Shown: positions 19,134 through 29,597 of the stretch, in pieces
Layout: every line of letters begins with the position of its first letter
How positions within the stretch are numbered: position 1 is the first letter of the stretch
NCBI RefSeq assembly: GCF_018860965.1
Contig: NZ_JAHKQF010000009.1
Span: forward strand, 248,001 to 312,000
Reading direction: 5' to 3'
Length of the DNA stretch: 64,000 nt
From: Alteromonas sp. C1M14
GTDB lineage: Bacteria > Pseudomonadota > Gammaproteobacteria > Enterobacterales > Alteromonadaceae
Notes under the pieces: generated by a model
Seen by the model: only the letters and a program-made list of their open reading frames with translations
What the model was told of the DNA's origin: nothing
The model's database searches: none
Position numbers and translations under genes: made by a program

Positions 19134-21185
19134 ATGAGGCAAAAGCGCCGAACCTTATTTTCGCGGATTACAGCCGCAATGTGTGCTGCTGCGCTGTGTG
19201 TTTCGGCAACAGCCGCAGAGTACATGCCAAATTTTAAAGATACAGATATCAACGAGTTCATTACCATCGTTGGTAAAAATCTGAAAAAAACCATCATTGT
19301 TGAGCCCAATGTTCGGGGCAAAATCAGCGTACGTTCATACGATATGCTCACCGAAGATCAATATTATCAATTCTTCCTGAATGTCTTGCAGGTGTACGAT
19401 TTTGCCGTAGTAGAAATGCCCAGTGGCGTACTAAAAGTGGTGCGTTCTAAAGAAGCGAAAACCTCAAATATTCCCGTGGTCGAAGGCGATGCCCTAGACG
19501 GCGACGAAATGATTACCCGCGTAGTGCCAGTGTACAACGTTCCCGTTCGCGAACTGGCGCCTATTTTGCGCCAATTAAACGACCAAGCTGGTGGCGGCAA
19601 TGTGGTAGCCCACGATCCATCAAATGTAATGATGCTGACCGGACGCGCTGCCGTGGTAAACCGCTTGGTAGAAATTATAGAGCGTGTTGACCGTGCCGGT
19701 GACGAAGAAGTAGAGATTGTTAAGTTACATTATGCGTCAGCCTCAGAAATGGTCCGTATTGTAGACAGTATTAACAAGTCACAAAGCAAAACCGCCACCA
19801 CCGCTAAATCGAGTCCTCGCGCCGTGGCAGATGACCGTACCAACTCGGTTATTGTTAGTGGCGATGCGCAATCCAGAGCCCGTATTGTCAATCTTATCCA
19901 GCGCATGGATCAAGAATTAGAAACCACCGGCAATACCCAGGTTATTTTCCTTAATTATGCCAAAGCTGAAGATGTCGTTAAGGTATTACAAGGGGTTTCA
20001 TCCAGTATCCAAGCTGAAGATAAAGGCTCGACACAAACAGCCCGCACCTCGGCGAACCGTGAAATTAGTATTGAAGCCCACGACCCCTCCAATTCAGTGG
20101 TAATTACCGCAGAACCGGACATGATGCGTTCGTTGGCAGAGGTTATTCGCCAACTGGATGTGCGCCGAGCCCAGGTTCAAGTAGAAGCCATTATTGTAGA
20201 AGTCTACGAAAGCAACGGTGCCACCTTAGGTGTGCAGCTCGTTTCCGAAGCCGGCGGCGGTACCCAATTTAGTAACGGCATCGTCCCTGTAGGCTCGCTA
20301 GCCGTAGCCATCAAGGAAGCCGAAGATACCACCGATACCGAAGCCTATATCACCGACGATGGTGATGTTGTATCGGTGACCACCACCGATGATGGTGACT
20401 ACAGTTCCCTTTCCAGTTTACTTAGCGGGACCAACGGCTTGCTCGCGGGTATCATCAAAAACGGGTGGGGTGCGGTTATTCAAGCGGTCAATACTGACAC
20501 CAATTCCAACGTACTTGCGACGCCCCATTTAACCACCATGGACAATGAAGAAGCCTTTTTCATTGTGGGTCAGGAAGTTCCGGTTATCACTGGCACAACC
20601 ACCGGCGACAATAACTCCAATCCGTTCCAAACCGTTGATCGTCAAGAAGTCGGTATTAAGCTTAAAGTCACGCCGCAAATTAACGAAGGCGATGCCGTTC
20701 AGTTAACCATCGAACAAGAAGTCTCTTCGGTAAGTGGAACCACGGCAGTGGATATCTCCATCAATAAAAGACAGATCAAAACCACGGTTATAGTGGATGA
20801 TGGCGGTACCATCGTACTGGGTGGTTTAATAGATGAAGACGTACAAGAGAGTGTCTCTAAGGTGCCAATTCTTGGTGATATTCCGTATATCGGCAACTTG
20901 TTTAAGTCTACCTCGTCAAGTAAGCGTAAGCGTAATTTGATGGTCTTTTTAAAGCCCACTATTATTCGTGATGGGGTAACGGCCAACGAAATTAGCCATA
21001 GAAAATATAATTACATTCGTGCTCAGCAATTAAAACGCCATTCTGAAGGTGTTTCACTGATGCCTGGCGCAGAACAACCTTCCATGCCAAAGTGGGATGA
21101 CGCCCTTTCATTGCCGCCATCCTTTGAAGATTATATTTTGGAAAAAGATAAGCAAAAAGAGAGCGAAAAAGAGGACAACGAGTAG
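19134..21185 (+). CDS. gspD: Type II secretion secretin GspD
   Basis: GspD forms the outer-membrane channel. The 683-residue product starts with a signal peptide (to about ATAAEY). Periplasmic N0-N3 domains follow ([17 protein letters not shown]; repeats of the NxV/VxxLIxxxD type), then the secretin domain with VPVITG and the C-terminal [25 protein letters not shown]. An acidic stretch rich in Asp and Thr (about 395-425) lies in the region between N3 and the gate. No pilotin gene (gspS) or gspAB is nearby. Two bases separate it from gspE. Confidence 0.95.
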   Translation: MRQKRRTLFSRITAAMCAAALCVSATAAEYMPNFKDTDINEFITIVGKNLKKTIIVEPNVRGKISVRSYDMLTEDQYYQFFLNVLQVYDFAVVEMPSGVLKVVRSKEAKTSNIPVVEGDALDGDEMITRVVPVYNVPVRELAPILRQLNDQAGGGNVVAHDPSNVMMLTGRAAVVNRLVEIIERVDRAGDEEVEIVKLHYASASEMVRIVDSINKSQSKTATTAKSSPRAVADDRTNSVIVSGDAQSRARIVNLIQRMDQELETTGNTQVIFLNYAKAEDVVKVLQGVSSSIQAEDKGSTQTARTSANREISIEAHDPSNSVVITAEPDMMRSLAEVIRQLDVRRAQVQVEAIIVEVYESNGATLGVQLVSEAGGGTQFSNGIVPVGSLAVAIKEAEDTTDTEAYITDDGDVVSVTTTDDGDYSSLSSLLSGTNGLLAGIIKNGWGAVIQAVNTDTNSNVLATPHLTTMDNEEAFFIVGQEVPVITGTTTGDNNSNPFQTVDRQEVGIKLKVTPQINEGDAVQLTIEQEVSSVSGTTAVDISINKRQIKTTVIVDDGGTIVLGGLIDEDVQESVSKVPILGDIPYIGNLFKSTSSSKRKRNLMVFLKPTIIRDGVTANEISHRKYNYIRAQQLKRHSEGVSLMPGAEQPSMPKWDDALSLPPSFEDYILEKDKQKESEKEDNE

Positions 21186-21187
21186 TC

Positions 21188-22753
21188 ATGGCTGCAAATC
21201 AAGATCCGCTTGAGCAGGCTATCGAGGCACAAGAAGAAGCATTAGATAGTCTTGCTGATGACAACGTAGTTGAAGACGCTGGCGGGCCCCGTCAGTTGAG
21301 CTTTAGCTTCGCAAAGCGAAATCATGTTTTGCTTGAAACCAATAGTGATCCTGTCACCTTGTATTATACCGAGGCGACACCTTTTAGCATTTTTGCTGAG
21401 GTAAGACGGTTCTTTGGCGAACCTTTCACGCTGGTTGAAATTCCCCAAGACCAATTTGAGAGTTTACTCACACAAGCTTTCCAACGGGATTCTTCCGCGG
21501 CCAAGCAATTAATGGAAGACTTAGGCAACGAAAGTGACCTCTTTGCCTTGGCAGAAGAACTTCCCGACACTGAAGATCTGCTCGACAGCGAAGACGATGC
21601 GCCGATTATTAAATTAATCAATGCCATGTTAGGGGAAGCCATCAAGGAAGGAGCCTCAGACATACATATCGAAACCTTCGAAAACCAATTGGTGGTGCGC
21701 TTTCGTGTTGATGGCGTACTGCGAGAAATATTACGGCCAAACCGTAAATTATCCTCTATGTTGGTGTCTCGAATTAAGGTTATGGCGAAGCTAGATATCG
21801 CAGAAAAGCGGGTTCCTCAAGATGGCCGGATTACACTACGTATTGCCGGTCGAGCGGTGGATGTTCGGGTGTCAACCATGCCATCGAATCACGGTGAGCG
21901 GGTGGTATTACGTTTACTGGATAAAAATAATGCGCGATTAAATCTTGCCGATTTAGGTATGACAAAAGCGAACCGGGATATTTTCTCTTCGTTAATTCGT
22001 AAGCCCCACGGCATTATTTTGGTCACCGGCCCCACAGGCTCAGGGAAAAGTACCACCTTGTATGCAGGTCTTACTGAAATAAACTCTAAAGATCGCAATA
22101 TTCTCACCGTTGAAGACCCCATTGAATTTGACCTGCCCGGCATTGGCCAAACCCAGGTCAATCCGCGGGTGGATATGACATTTGCGCGGGGGTTACGGGC
22201 GATTCTTCGTCAGGATCCCGATGTAGTAATGGTAGGGGAAATTCGTGATATTGAAACCGCTCAAATTGCGGTGCAAGCCAGTTTAACCGGCCACTTAGTA
22301 TTGTCCACCTTACACACCAATACAGCAGCCGGTGCCATTACCCGGTTAGAAGACATGGGCATTGAACCCTTCTTAATGTCTTCCAGTTTGCTGGCCGTAC
22401 TTTCACAACGCTTAGTGAGAACCTTGTGTAAAGAGTGTCGTAAGCCAACCACTGCAAATGAACAGCAAGCGGCCTTATTAGGCGTAGCCGACGGCGACCC
22501 CTTGCCCACCATTTACCAACCTTCAGGTTGCGCTGCGTGTAATCAAACCGGCTATCGAGGTCGAACGGGTATTCACGAGTTACTGCTAGTGGATGAACCT
22601 ATTCGAGATATGATGCACGAAGGCAAAGGTGAACAAGCAATCGAACGCTATATCCGCAAAACCACACCGAGCATTCGTGATGACGGATGCCAAAAAGTAC
22701 TAGCCGGAGAAACATCTCTTGAAGAAGTTCTGCGCGTAACGCGGGAGGACTAA
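21188..22753 (+). CDS. gspE: Type II secretion ATPase GspE
   Basis: GspE is the cytosolic hexameric ATPase that powers pseudopilus assembly. The 521-residue product has an N-terminal GspL-binding region, Walker [11 protein letters not shown], the Asp box, Walker B region [12 protein letters not shown], the His box [10 protein letters not shown] and a four-cysteine zinc module (CKEC and CAAC). Compared with E. coli GspE the N-terminus has an extra acidic stretch (about 10-30). Start at 21188 overlaps the Shine-Dalgarno region at the gspD end. Confidence 0.96.
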   Translation: MAANQDPLEQAIEAQEEALDSLADDNVVEDAGGPRQLSFSFAKRNHVLLETNSDPVTLYYTEATPFSIFAEVRRFFGEPFTLVEIPQDQFESLLTQAFQRDSSAAKQLMEDLGNESDLFALAEELPDTEDLLDSEDDAPIIKLINAMLGEAIKEGASDIHIETFENQLVVRFRVDGVLREILRPNRKLSSMLVSRIKVMAKLDIAEKRVPQDGRITLRIAGRAVDVRVSTMPSNHGERVVLRLLDKNNARLNLADLGMTKANRDIFSSLIRKPHGIILVTGPTGSGKSTTLYAGLTEINSKDRNILTVEDPIEFDLPGIGQTQVNPRVDMTFARGLRAILRQDPDVVMVGEIRDIETAQIAVQASLTGHLVLSTLHTNTAAGAITRLEDMGIEPFLMSSSLLAVLSQRLVRTLCKECRKPTTANEQQAALLGVADGDPLPTIYQPSGCAACNQTGYRGRTGIHELLLVDEPIRDMMHEGKGEQAIERYIRKTTPSIRDDGCQKVLAGETSLEEVLRVTRED

Positions 22754-22756
22754 TTA

Positions 22757-23977
22757 ATGGCTGCGTTTTCCTATAAGGCCCTGAATGCCAGCGGTCGTAA
22801 TAAACAAGGGGTATTAGAAGGTGATAATGCCCGCCAGGTACGTCAACAATTACGTGAAAAAGGGCTGATCCCTCTTGAAGTAGAGATTGTGGCGGAAAAG
22901 TCCAGCACCAAAGGTAGTGGCTTTAGCTTTTTTAAACCCCGAATTTCTGCCTCAGACCTAGCCTTGCTGACTCGTCAAATTGCAACGTTGGTGGAATCGG
23001 CACTGCCCATCGAAGAAGCCTTACTTGCTGTTGCCGAGCAAAGTGAAAAACCCCGGCATAAGAACATGATGATGGCGGTGCGCAGTAAGGTGGTTGAGGG
23101 CCATGGTTTGGCTGACGCATTGGGACAGTTTCCTAGCGTGTTTGACGAATTGTATCGCGCCATGGTGGCCGCCGGTGAAAAATCCGGCCATTTAGACGTG
23201 GTCTTAAACCGATTAGCCGACTATACCGAGCGTCGACAACAAACCCGTAGCCAAATCACACAAGCCATGGTGTATCCCGCTATTATGCTGATATTTGCCG
23301 TGGGGGTCATTTCTTTACTACTTACCGTTGTGGTACCTAAAATAGTGGGGCAATTTGAGCACATGGGTCAGGATATCCCTGTGATCACGCAAATTCTTAT
23401 TAGTATTAGTGAGTGGATGCAGAACTACGGCCTTTTACTACTATTATTTATTGTCATCATGGTAGTGATATTTAATCGGGTTGTGCAAAAGCCGGCGATG
23501 AAGTTGAAATACCATCACGCTATTTTACAAATGCCCGTACTGGGCAAAGTGAGTAAAGGGCTTAACACCGCCCGTTTTGCCCGAACGTTAAGCATTCTCT
23601 CTTCCAGTGCCGTTCCTTTGCTTGAAGCCATGCGTATTTCGGCAGATGTTTTACAAAACCAACATATTAAGAACCAAATCACTGAAGCTGCGGTCAATGT
23701 TAAAGAAGGCAGTAGTTTACGCGCTTCGTTGGAGAAAACCCGAATCTTTCCCCCCATGATGATGCACATGATTGCATCCGGTGAAAAATCCGGAGAACTC
23801 CAACAAATGCTTGGACGGGCAGCGGACAATCAAGATCGTGAGTTTGAAACTCAGGTCAGTATCTCTCTTAAAATTTTTGAACCTATGCTGATAGTTGTCA
23901 TGGCCCTTGTGGTGCTATTTATTGTGATGGCTATTTTGCAACCCATATTAGCAATGAATCAAATGGTGAATATTTAA
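22757..23977 (+). CDS. gspF: Type II secretion inner-membrane protein GspF
   Basis: GspF is the polytopic platform protein. The 406-residue product has two T2SSF domains (about 70-195 and 273-395) with the repeated pattern F-A-R-L-x-x-L and AGEKSG (MVAAGEKSGHLD and MIASGEKSGELQ), and three TM segments. It begins MAAFSYKALNASGR, typical of the family. Its stop overlaps the gspG start (TAATG), so translation is coupled. Confidence 0.95.
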   Translation: MAAFSYKALNASGRNKQGVLEGDNARQVRQQLREKGLIPLEVEIVAEKSSTKGSGFSFFKPRISASDLALLTRQIATLVESALPIEEALLAVAEQSEKPRHKNMMMAVRSKVVEGHGLADALGQFPSVFDELYRAMVAAGEKSGHLDVVLNRLADYTERRQQTRSQITQAMVYPAIMLIFAVGVISLLLTVVVPKIVGQFEHMGQDIPVITQILISISEWMQNYGLLLLLFIVIMVVIFNRVVQKPAMKLKYHHAILQMPVLGKVSKGLNTARFARTLSILSSSAVPLLEAMRISADVLQNQHIKNQITEAAVNVKEGSSLRASLEKTRIFPPMMMHMIASGEKSGELQQMLGRAADNQDREFETQVSISLKIFEPMLIVVMALVVLFIVMAILQPILAMNQMVNI

Positions 23978-24411
23978 TGAAAACGATGAAAAGACACTCC
24001 GGTTTTACCCTTATCGAGGTGATGATCGTACTGGTGATCATCGGTATTATCGCGTCAATGGTGCTACCTAACGTCATTGGTAATCAGGAAATCGCGCAAA
24101 AGAAAAAAGCCGCGGTGGATATCCAGCAGTTAGAAAGCGCCATGGCCATGTATAAAATGCAGGCCAATCGTTATCCCACCTCAGAACAAGGGCTTGACGC
24201 ACTGGTAGAAAAGCCTGCGGTTGATCCTGTACCAAGAAACTATCCCACCGGCGGCATTATTCAGCGCTTACCGGAAGATCCTTGGGGTAACCCGTATCAG
24301 TTTATCAGTCCTGGAGAAGTGGGTGATTACGATATCTACTCCAACGGTCCCGACGGCGAACCCGGCACTGATGATGACATTGGTACCTGGAACGTGAACG
24401 AATATTTGTAA
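23977..24411 (+). CDS. gspG: Major pseudopilin GspG
   Basis: GspG builds the periplasmic pseudopilus. The 144-residue prepilin has a short basic leader, cleavage after G9, then FTLIEVMIVLVIIGI with the essential Glu at +5. The C-terminal part has the conserved RYPTSEQGLDAL, PWGNPYQ and calcium-binding GPDGEPGTDDDIGTWN. The prepilin peptidase (GspO/PilD) that processes it is not in this window. Confidence 0.97.
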   Translation: MKTMKRHSGFTLIEVMIVLVIIGIIASMVLPNVIGNQEIAQKKKAAVDIQQLESAMAMYKMQANRYPTSEQGLDALVEKPAVDPVPRNYPTGGIIQRLPEDPWGNPYQFISPGEVGDYDIYSNGPDGEPGTDDDIGTWNVNEYL

Positions 24412-24424
24412 CTCGGACACCGTC

Positions 24425-25063
24425 ATGAAGCAGCCTCAACAACCATTATCAACGCGTGCCATGCAGGGTTTCACCCTGCTGGAAGTCATGTTGGTAATGG
24501 TGCTGATGGGGCTGGCTGCCAGCTTTGTGGTATTCAATGCCTTTGGGGTCAATCAATCTGATCAGCTAAAAAAAGAAGCCAATCGTTTGCAGGTGCTTAT
24601 GGACATGGCCAGCGATTATGCGGTGTTAAACCAACGTCAACTGGGCGTACGTTTCGAAAAAGAGCGCCGCGAATATTACTTTGTTTATCTTGACGATGAC
24701 GACAAATGGCAAAAAATAAATAACGAAAAACTCTATGCCCCTCACACCTTAGCGGACCAGTTTACCTTTTCTCTTAACTTAGATGATTTGCCTTGGGATA
24801 CGGAAGATCAGCTGTTTGAACGGGATGTGTTTGACGAAAACTTTTCCCTTGATGATACCAGTACAAACATTGGCGACGAGGAAGAGAAAGTTTTACCACC
24901 ACCACAAGTGTTAATTATGTCCAGCGGTGAGATCACCCCTTTTAGCCTCGCCTTTATCTATGAGCCTGGTTTAAGTAGTGAACAGCCGGTTTACTTCGAA
25001 TTGCAGAATAAAGATATACCGCCGTTATTGTTAAACGGTCCTTTAGAGAACCTCCCAGAATGA
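24425..25063 (+). CDS. gspH: Minor pseudopilin GspH
   Basis: A 212-residue minor pseudopilin with an unusually long basic/polar leader (MKQPQQPLSTRAMQG) before FTLLEVMLVMVLMGL. A shorter start at the internal ATG (residue 13) is possible. The soluble domain has an acidic stretch (about 140-160) and ends in a family-typical GEITPFSLAF region. It overlaps gspI by four bases. Confidence 0.9.
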   Translation: MKQPQQPLSTRAMQGFTLLEVMLVMVLMGLAASFVVFNAFGVNQSDQLKKEANRLQVLMDMASDYAVLNQRQLGVRFEKERREYYFVYLDDDDKWQKINNEKLYAPHTLADQFTFSLNLDDLPWDTEDQLFERDVFDENFSLDDTSTNIGDEEEKVLPPPQVLIMSSGEITPFSLAFIYEPGLSSEQPVYFELQNKDIPPLLLNGPLENLPE

Positions 25064-25521
25064 TCCTGTCACCAACCAAACAGTCCGGTCTTACCCTACT
25101 GGAAGTCATGGCAGCGATTGTGATTTTTGCCCTTGCCGGCACAGCGGCGTTAAAAGCGGCGTCAGATCATTTACTCAGTGTGGGTAAAATTGAAGAAACT
25201 ACCTTTGCCACCTGGGTTGCAAATAATCGCATTAACCAAGTAAAGCTAACGGGAAGCTGGCCACCACAAAATAATGTTCGTGGTACCACCGAGATGGCTG
25301 ACCGCACCTGGTATTGGCAACAAGCTGTACAAAAAACTGCCAATGAGGAACTACGCTCATTGGAAATCAGCGTGGGCTTGGACGGCGACTATAACGCCTT
25401 TACCACCACAGTAGTAACCTTTGTTGCAGAGCCCGCATCTGTGGCCGACACCGATGACGATTCGGCTAACGATGCCGATGATCTCAATGATGACGACGAT
25501 GATGAGGATGATAACTCATGA
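25060..25521 (+). CDS. gspI: Minor pseudopilin GspI with Asp-rich tail
   Basis: A 153-residue minor pseudopilin with leader MILSPTKQSG and the N-helix LTLLEVMAAIVIFALAG. The fold is of the usual length (about 125 residues), but the protein continues into a C-terminal tail of about 25 residues that are mostly Asp, Glu and Asn. Tails of this kind are absent from most GspI proteins I know; it may bind calcium. Overlaps gspH and gspJ by four bases each (ATGA). Confidence 0.9.
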   Translation: MILSPTKQSGLTLLEVMAAIVIFALAGTAALKAASDHLLSVGKIEETTFATWVANNRINQVKLTGSWPPQNNVRGTTEMADRTWYWQQAVQKTANEELRSLEISVGLDGDYNAFTTTVVTFVAEPASVADTDDDSANDADDLNDDDDDEDDNS

Positions 25522-26150
25522 AGCAACAGGGTTTTACCCTCATCGAGATCCTCATTGCCATCGCCATCTTTGCGTTTATTGGGGTGGCATCAACATCGGT
25601 ACTCACTACGGTTTTAGACAGTGATGAGCTGTCATCAGCTCGGTTTGACAAATTACAGCGCTTGCAGCGGGCCGTCACCATCATTGAACGTGACATAGAA
25701 CAAGCGGTGCCCCGGGCGGTACGAGTAAATGGTGAAGCGTCTGAAACCGTTATGCGTGGCGGCGATCCTGATGAGTCTGATGGTCTTGCCATCGCTTTTG
25801 TCCGTAGTGGCTGGCAAAACCCTCAAATGATGTTGCCTCGTAGTACCCTTCAAGCGGTGGCGTATCGATTGCGAGACGACAAATTAGAGCGTTTGTACAC
25901 CAATTATGTTGATAGCGTCAGCGGCACTGAACCTAAAGTCCGAGAATTACTCGACAACATTACAGATTTTAAAGTGGAATTTGTGGTCGATCTTGAGCAA
26001 GAAGACGACGCCCTATCCGATGATGATGATCTAGATTGGCGCGACACCTTTGTGGGCTCGACGTTACCGAAAGCCGTTGCCTTTGAATTTGTCAGCAAAG
26101 ACTTTGGCAAAATACGCCGCGAATTTACCCTAAGCGGAGCCTCCTTATGA
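25518..26150 (+). CDS. gspJ: Minor pseudopilin GspJ
   Basis: A 210-residue pseudopilin, part of the tip complex with GspI and GspK. It has leader MKQQG, then FTLIEILIAIAIFAFIG. The soluble domain has the conserved RLQRAVTIIERDIEQ region and ends FTLSGASL. It also carries an acidic patch (about 160-175, EQEDDALSDDDDLDW). Overlaps gspK by four bases. Confidence 0.93.
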   Translation: MKQQGFTLIEILIAIAIFAFIGVASTSVLTTVLDSDELSSARFDKLQRLQRAVTIIERDIEQAVPRAVRVNGEASETVMRGGDPDESDGLAIAFVRSGWQNPQMMLPRSTLQAVAYRLRDDKLERLYTNYVDSVSGTEPKVRELLDNITDFKVEFVVDLEQEDDALSDDDDLDWRDTFVGSTLPKAVAFEFVSKDFGKIRREFTLSGASL

Positions 26151-27133
26151 GAGTGCCATCACAGCAGCGAGGCGTAGCACTGCTTATTGTGTTGATGATT
26201 GTCGCCCTTGTAGTGATCGTAGCTGCAGACATGGGCTCACGGCTACAGATTCAAGTGCAGCGTACCATTAATATAAAAGACAACAACCAAGCCTATTGGT
26301 ATGCCTTAGGCGCAGAAGCCTTTGCCCGTACGTCCATTGCTACCTTGCTCGATGAAAGCGACGATAAGGTGGTACTAAGCGAAGAATGGGCGCAGGAATT
26401 TATGTACCCTGTAGATAATGGAACGATAAAAGCGCAATTAGAAGATGCCCAAAGTTGCTTCAATTTAAATGCTTTGTCACCTAGCGATAATGACAGAAGC
26501 AGCCAAACCCAAGCCTCGGAAGAAATGGAAGCTTTTGCGGCAATGCTTGAAGCCACCGGCGATGACATCGACAGTTACACCGCAGAAACCGTGAGAGACG
26601 GACTTGCAGACTGGCTAGATAGTGACACCAGCATGCGCACATACGGTGCGGAAGATAGCGAATATGAAAGCTTAGAGCACCCTTATCTTGCCGCCAATAG
26701 CCTGATGACGAATCAATCGGAATTACGCTTAATTAACGGTGTAAGTCCTACTTGGCTAAACGATATCTTACCGCTCATTTGCGTGATCCCCGATGAAACC
26801 ACCTTGGCGATTAACGTCAATACGTTAACCGAAGAGCGGGCCCCTATTCTTGCCGGTCTTACCGGATTATCATTGTCACAGGCAAGTAACCTGATTAGCA
26901 GTCGCTCGGAAGACGGGTGGAGCACCATTGACGATTTTTTAAATGAACCTACTATGGCAGCGTTGGATTTAAGTGACACACAACGAGATTGGTTTACCGT
27001 TACCACGAAGTATTTTATCTTGCATATTAAAACCAGTTATAACAACGCTACATTTTCTTTAACCAGCTTGTTTAGCGCCGAAGGTGGCGAAAGCGTACAG
27101 GTAGTACGCCGTGAATTCGGAGGAGTAAAGTAA
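26147..27133 (+). CDS. gspK: Minor pseudopilin GspK
   Basis: GspK caps the pseudopilus tip. The 328-residue product has a prepilin start (QQRG then VALLIVLMIVALVVI) without the Glu+5, as is usual for GspK. A large alpha-domain insertion and two helix-hairpin-helix-like segments follow (LADWLDSD, LAINVNTLTEE..., LISSRSEDGWSTIDDF). The stop overlaps the gspL start. Confidence 0.93.
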   Translation: MRVPSQQRGVALLIVLMIVALVVIVAADMGSRLQIQVQRTINIKDNNQAYWYALGAEAFARTSIATLLDESDDKVVLSEEWAQEFMYPVDNGTIKAQLEDAQSCFNLNALSPSDNDRSSQTQASEEMEAFAAMLEATGDDIDSYTAETVRDGLADWLDSDTSMRTYGAEDSEYESLEHPYLAANSLMTNQSELRLINGVSPTWLNDILPLICVIPDETTLAINVNTLTEERAPILAGLTGLSLSQASNLISSRSEDGWSTIDDFLNEPTMAALDLSDTQRDWFTVTTKYFILHIKTSYNNATFSLTSLFSAEGGESVQVVRREFGGVK

Positions 27134-28326
27134 TGGAACAACTTCTAGTCAGATTGGGTTCCCGGCATGACGCACCTGTACAATGGCTGGTTTGGTCAGC
27201 CAGCGAACGTGAAATTATCGCTTCAGGAGAATTACCTGATGCGGCGCACCTTGCTTCGCTAAAAGAGCGGGCCGGGCAACGTCCAGTGATTGCTCTTGCC
27301 CCCGGCAGCGACATCTTGCTGAAATGGGTTAATCTACCGCCTAGAGCCGGCAGAAAAATTCTATCTGCACTGCCTTTTATGCTGGAAGACGAGTTAGCCG
27401 AAGATATTAACCAACAGTTTTTTGCCATTGGGCCAAAACGAGGTGATAAACAAGCCGTCGCGGTGGTTTCCCATGAAAAAATGAATAATTGGCAGCAGTG
27501 GCTAAAAGATGCGGGTTTACTTTGCGACAGACTGATACCTGATGTCCTTGCCGTGCCGCTGACCCAAAACGGTTGGTCGGTATTAACCCTAGGTGAAGAC
27601 ATATTATTGCGAGAAGATGAATGGCAAGGGATGCAAGGCGAAGCCTCGTGGGTCTTGCCCGCCTTCACCCACATCCTGCGACAACAAGACGCTCAGGTGG
27701 TGGTGCGTAATTATTCTGATCATGATCTCAGTGCCTTGCCCAACGCCACCGTTGAACAAGAACAGCTTGAATTACCGATGCACGTATTAGCCATGGAAGC
27801 CTCCCGCGCCGACTTCAACCTTTTACAAGGGGAATATCGTGCAAAACGTAAGCGAGCGGGTCAATGGTATCAATGGCGTGTGGCAGCCGTATTGGCCGTC
27901 ATTGCATTAACCACATCGCTGATTGATAAGGGGGTTACCCTTTATCAACTTAAACAAGCCAATGCCAAACTCAGTCAGAACATCGACAATGTGGTAAAAG
28001 CCGGGTTTCCTAATTTAGGAACCTACCGAGATGTGAAGCTTAAAATTCGAAGTGAAATGGCCAAGTTAGAGCAGGGCGGCGGTGGTAGCTCACTGCTGGT
28101 GATGATGGAACAATTAACCCCAGCATTTTCGACTTCGCAGATAAAACCGCAAACCATTCGTTTCGATTCCGTGCGAACCGAGCTTAGAATGCAGGCTCAG
28201 GGCAAGAGTTTTGAGTCCCTTGAGCAGTTTCGTCGTCAGGCCGAAGGTGCGGGTTTTGAGGTGGAACAAGGCGCGATCAATAACCGCGATGACATGGTCA
28301 TCGGTACCGTATCCATTCGGGGTTAA
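27133..28326 (+). CDS. gspL: Type II secretion protein GspL
   Basis: GspL anchors the GspE ATPase at the inner membrane. The 397-residue product has an actin-like cytosolic domain (about 1-230), one TM helix near 250-270 (VAAVLAVIALTTSLI), and a periplasmic ferredoxin-like domain to the C-terminus. Start at ATG 27133 overlaps the gspK stop, so translation is coupled. gspM follows after two bases. Confidence 0.93.
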   Translation: MEQLLVRLGSRHDAPVQWLVWSASEREIIASGELPDAAHLASLKERAGQRPVIALAPGSDILLKWVNLPPRAGRKILSALPFMLEDELAEDINQQFFAIGPKRGDKQAVAVVSHEKMNNWQQWLKDAGLLCDRLIPDVLAVPLTQNGWSVLTLGEDILLREDEWQGMQGEASWVLPAFTHILRQQDAQVVVRNYSDHDLSALPNATVEQEQLELPMHVLAMEASRADFNLLQGEYRAKRKRAGQWYQWRVAAVLAVIALTTSLIDKGVTLYQLKQANAKLSQNIDNVVKAGFPNLGTYRDVKLKIRSEMAKLEQGGGGSSLLVMMEQLTPAFSTSQIKPQTIRFDSVRTELRMQAQGKSFESLEQFRRQAEGAGFEVEQGAINNRDDMVIGTVSIRG

Positions 28327-28328
28327 GC

Positions 28329-28802
28329 ATGAAGAAAATAATCGAAAAATACAAAGAACTCAGCGAACGTGAACAGCGCCTAACACTCATTTCAGGTGTG
28401 GTGATTATCATTGCCCTTTTTTATTGGGTAATTTGGCAGCCACTTACCGTAGGCGTTGCTCAACAAACCGCACGATTGGAATCCCAGCAAGCGCTGCTGA
28501 CATGGGTAAACGAGCAAAGTAATCGCGCACAACAACTACGCCGCAGTAGCGGTAAAACCCCATTTAACGGCTCGTTAGCCCAAGGGGTCAATAATGCCGC
28601 AGAACGCTTTAATATTGCGATTGCACGTATGCAGCCCCAAGACGATGAGCTACAAGTAACGGTTGATGAAGCACCTTTTAACCTTGTTCTTGATTGGCTA
28701 CAAGCGATGGAAGCGATGGGGATCCGTATTATTCAGGCCGATTTTGCCGAGGGAGATGATCCCGGGATGATCAAAATTCGTCGACTTCAGTTAGGTAAAT
28801 AA
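28329..28802 (+). CDS. gspM: Type II secretion protein GspM
   Basis: GspM stabilises GspL in the inner-membrane platform. The 157-residue product has a short cytosolic N-terminus (KYKELSEREQRL), a TM helix at about 20-40 (ISGVVIIIALFYWVIW) and a periplasmic domain of about 115 residues. The E-R-E-Q-R-L motif ahead of the TM helix is typical. The stop overlaps the gspN start. Confidence 0.92.
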   Translation: MKKIIEKYKELSEREQRLTLISGVVIIIALFYWVIWQPLTVGVAQQTARLESQQALLTWVNEQSNRAQQLRRSSGKTPFNGSLAQGVNNAAERFNIAIARMQPQDDELQVTVDEAPFNLVLDWLQAMEAMGIRIIQADFAEGDDPGMIKIRRLQLGK

Positions 28803-29557
28803 TGAAAGCTAAGATTTTATGGACCTTCGCCGCCGTCGTGGTGTTTTTGTTTTTTGTTGTCCTTTATATGCCCGCCAGTCAGGTGATTAACCCTCAGATG
28901 CTGCCTAAAAACGTGAACATCTATGGGGTTAGCGGCACAGTCTGGCATGGAAAAGCCCAAGCTGTCGTCATCGACGGCATTCCTGTCACTGATGTGGCAT
29001 GGGATATTGCAGGCTTCCCCCTTTTAATCGGCCAACTCAGCGCTGACGTAAAAGGTGGCAATTTACGTGATGCCAACGAAGTCTCCTTTAAAGGGGCGGT
29101 AAATGTAAGTGCCTTTTCACCGGAACAAGTTAATGCTGACGATGTGCTTTTATTTCTTCCTGTGGATAGAATTCTAGCGCACATACAGTTGCCCCTACCG
29201 GTGGATGCCGGTGGCCGTTTTCGCGTGCGCTTAGACGATTTTTCTTTTGGCCCAGAATGCCAAAGCATGGCGGGACACGGCGACTGGTTAAATGCCACCG
29301 TAGCAGGTACACGTGGTCCCATCGATTTTGGTAATTATTCGGCACAGTTAAGCTGTGAAGGAAAAGATATCGGTATAACCGTCACCGAGCCTAACAAGCT
29401 AGGGTTAACCCTTCAGGCGGTGTTAGCGGCAAACTTTAATGGATTTTCAGTTCAAGGTAAGTTCAAACCAGAGGCGGATTTACCAGAAGAAGTGCATCAA
29501 GCAGCGGCCATTTTTGGTGCGCCAGATGCTGATGGCTATATTTCCTTTTCCCTGTAA
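28802..29557 (+). CDS. gspN: Type II secretion protein GspN
   Basis: The last gene of the operon. The 251-residue product has an N-terminal membrane anchor (about 5-25) and a periplasmic domain with family features GVSGTVWHGKA and a C-terminal AIFGAPDADGYISFSL. GspN is accessory and its precise role is unclear. A strong terminator follows. Confidence 0.9.
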   Translation: MKAKILWTFAAVVVFLFFVVLYMPASQVINPQMLPKNVNIYGVSGTVWHGKAQAVVIDGIPVTDVAWDIAGFPLLIGQLSADVKGGNLRDANEVSFKGAVNVSAFSPEQVNADDVLLFLPVDRILAHIQLPLPVDAGGRFRVRLDDFSFGPECQSMAGHGDWLNATVAGTRGPIDFGNYSAQLSCEGKDIGITVTEPNKLGLTLQAVLAANFNGFSVQGKFKPEADLPEEVHQAAAIFGAPDADGYISFSL

Positions 29558-29586
29558 AAAAAGGGCGCTGAAGCGCCCTTTTTTCT
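29556..29586. terminator. Terminator after gspN, shared with the dehydrogenase gene
   Basis: AGGGCGC and GCGCCCT flank a TGAA loop. An A run precedes and a T run follows, so it can work for both convergent genes. Confidence 0.9.
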
Positions 29587-29597
29587 AGCTTATTGAT

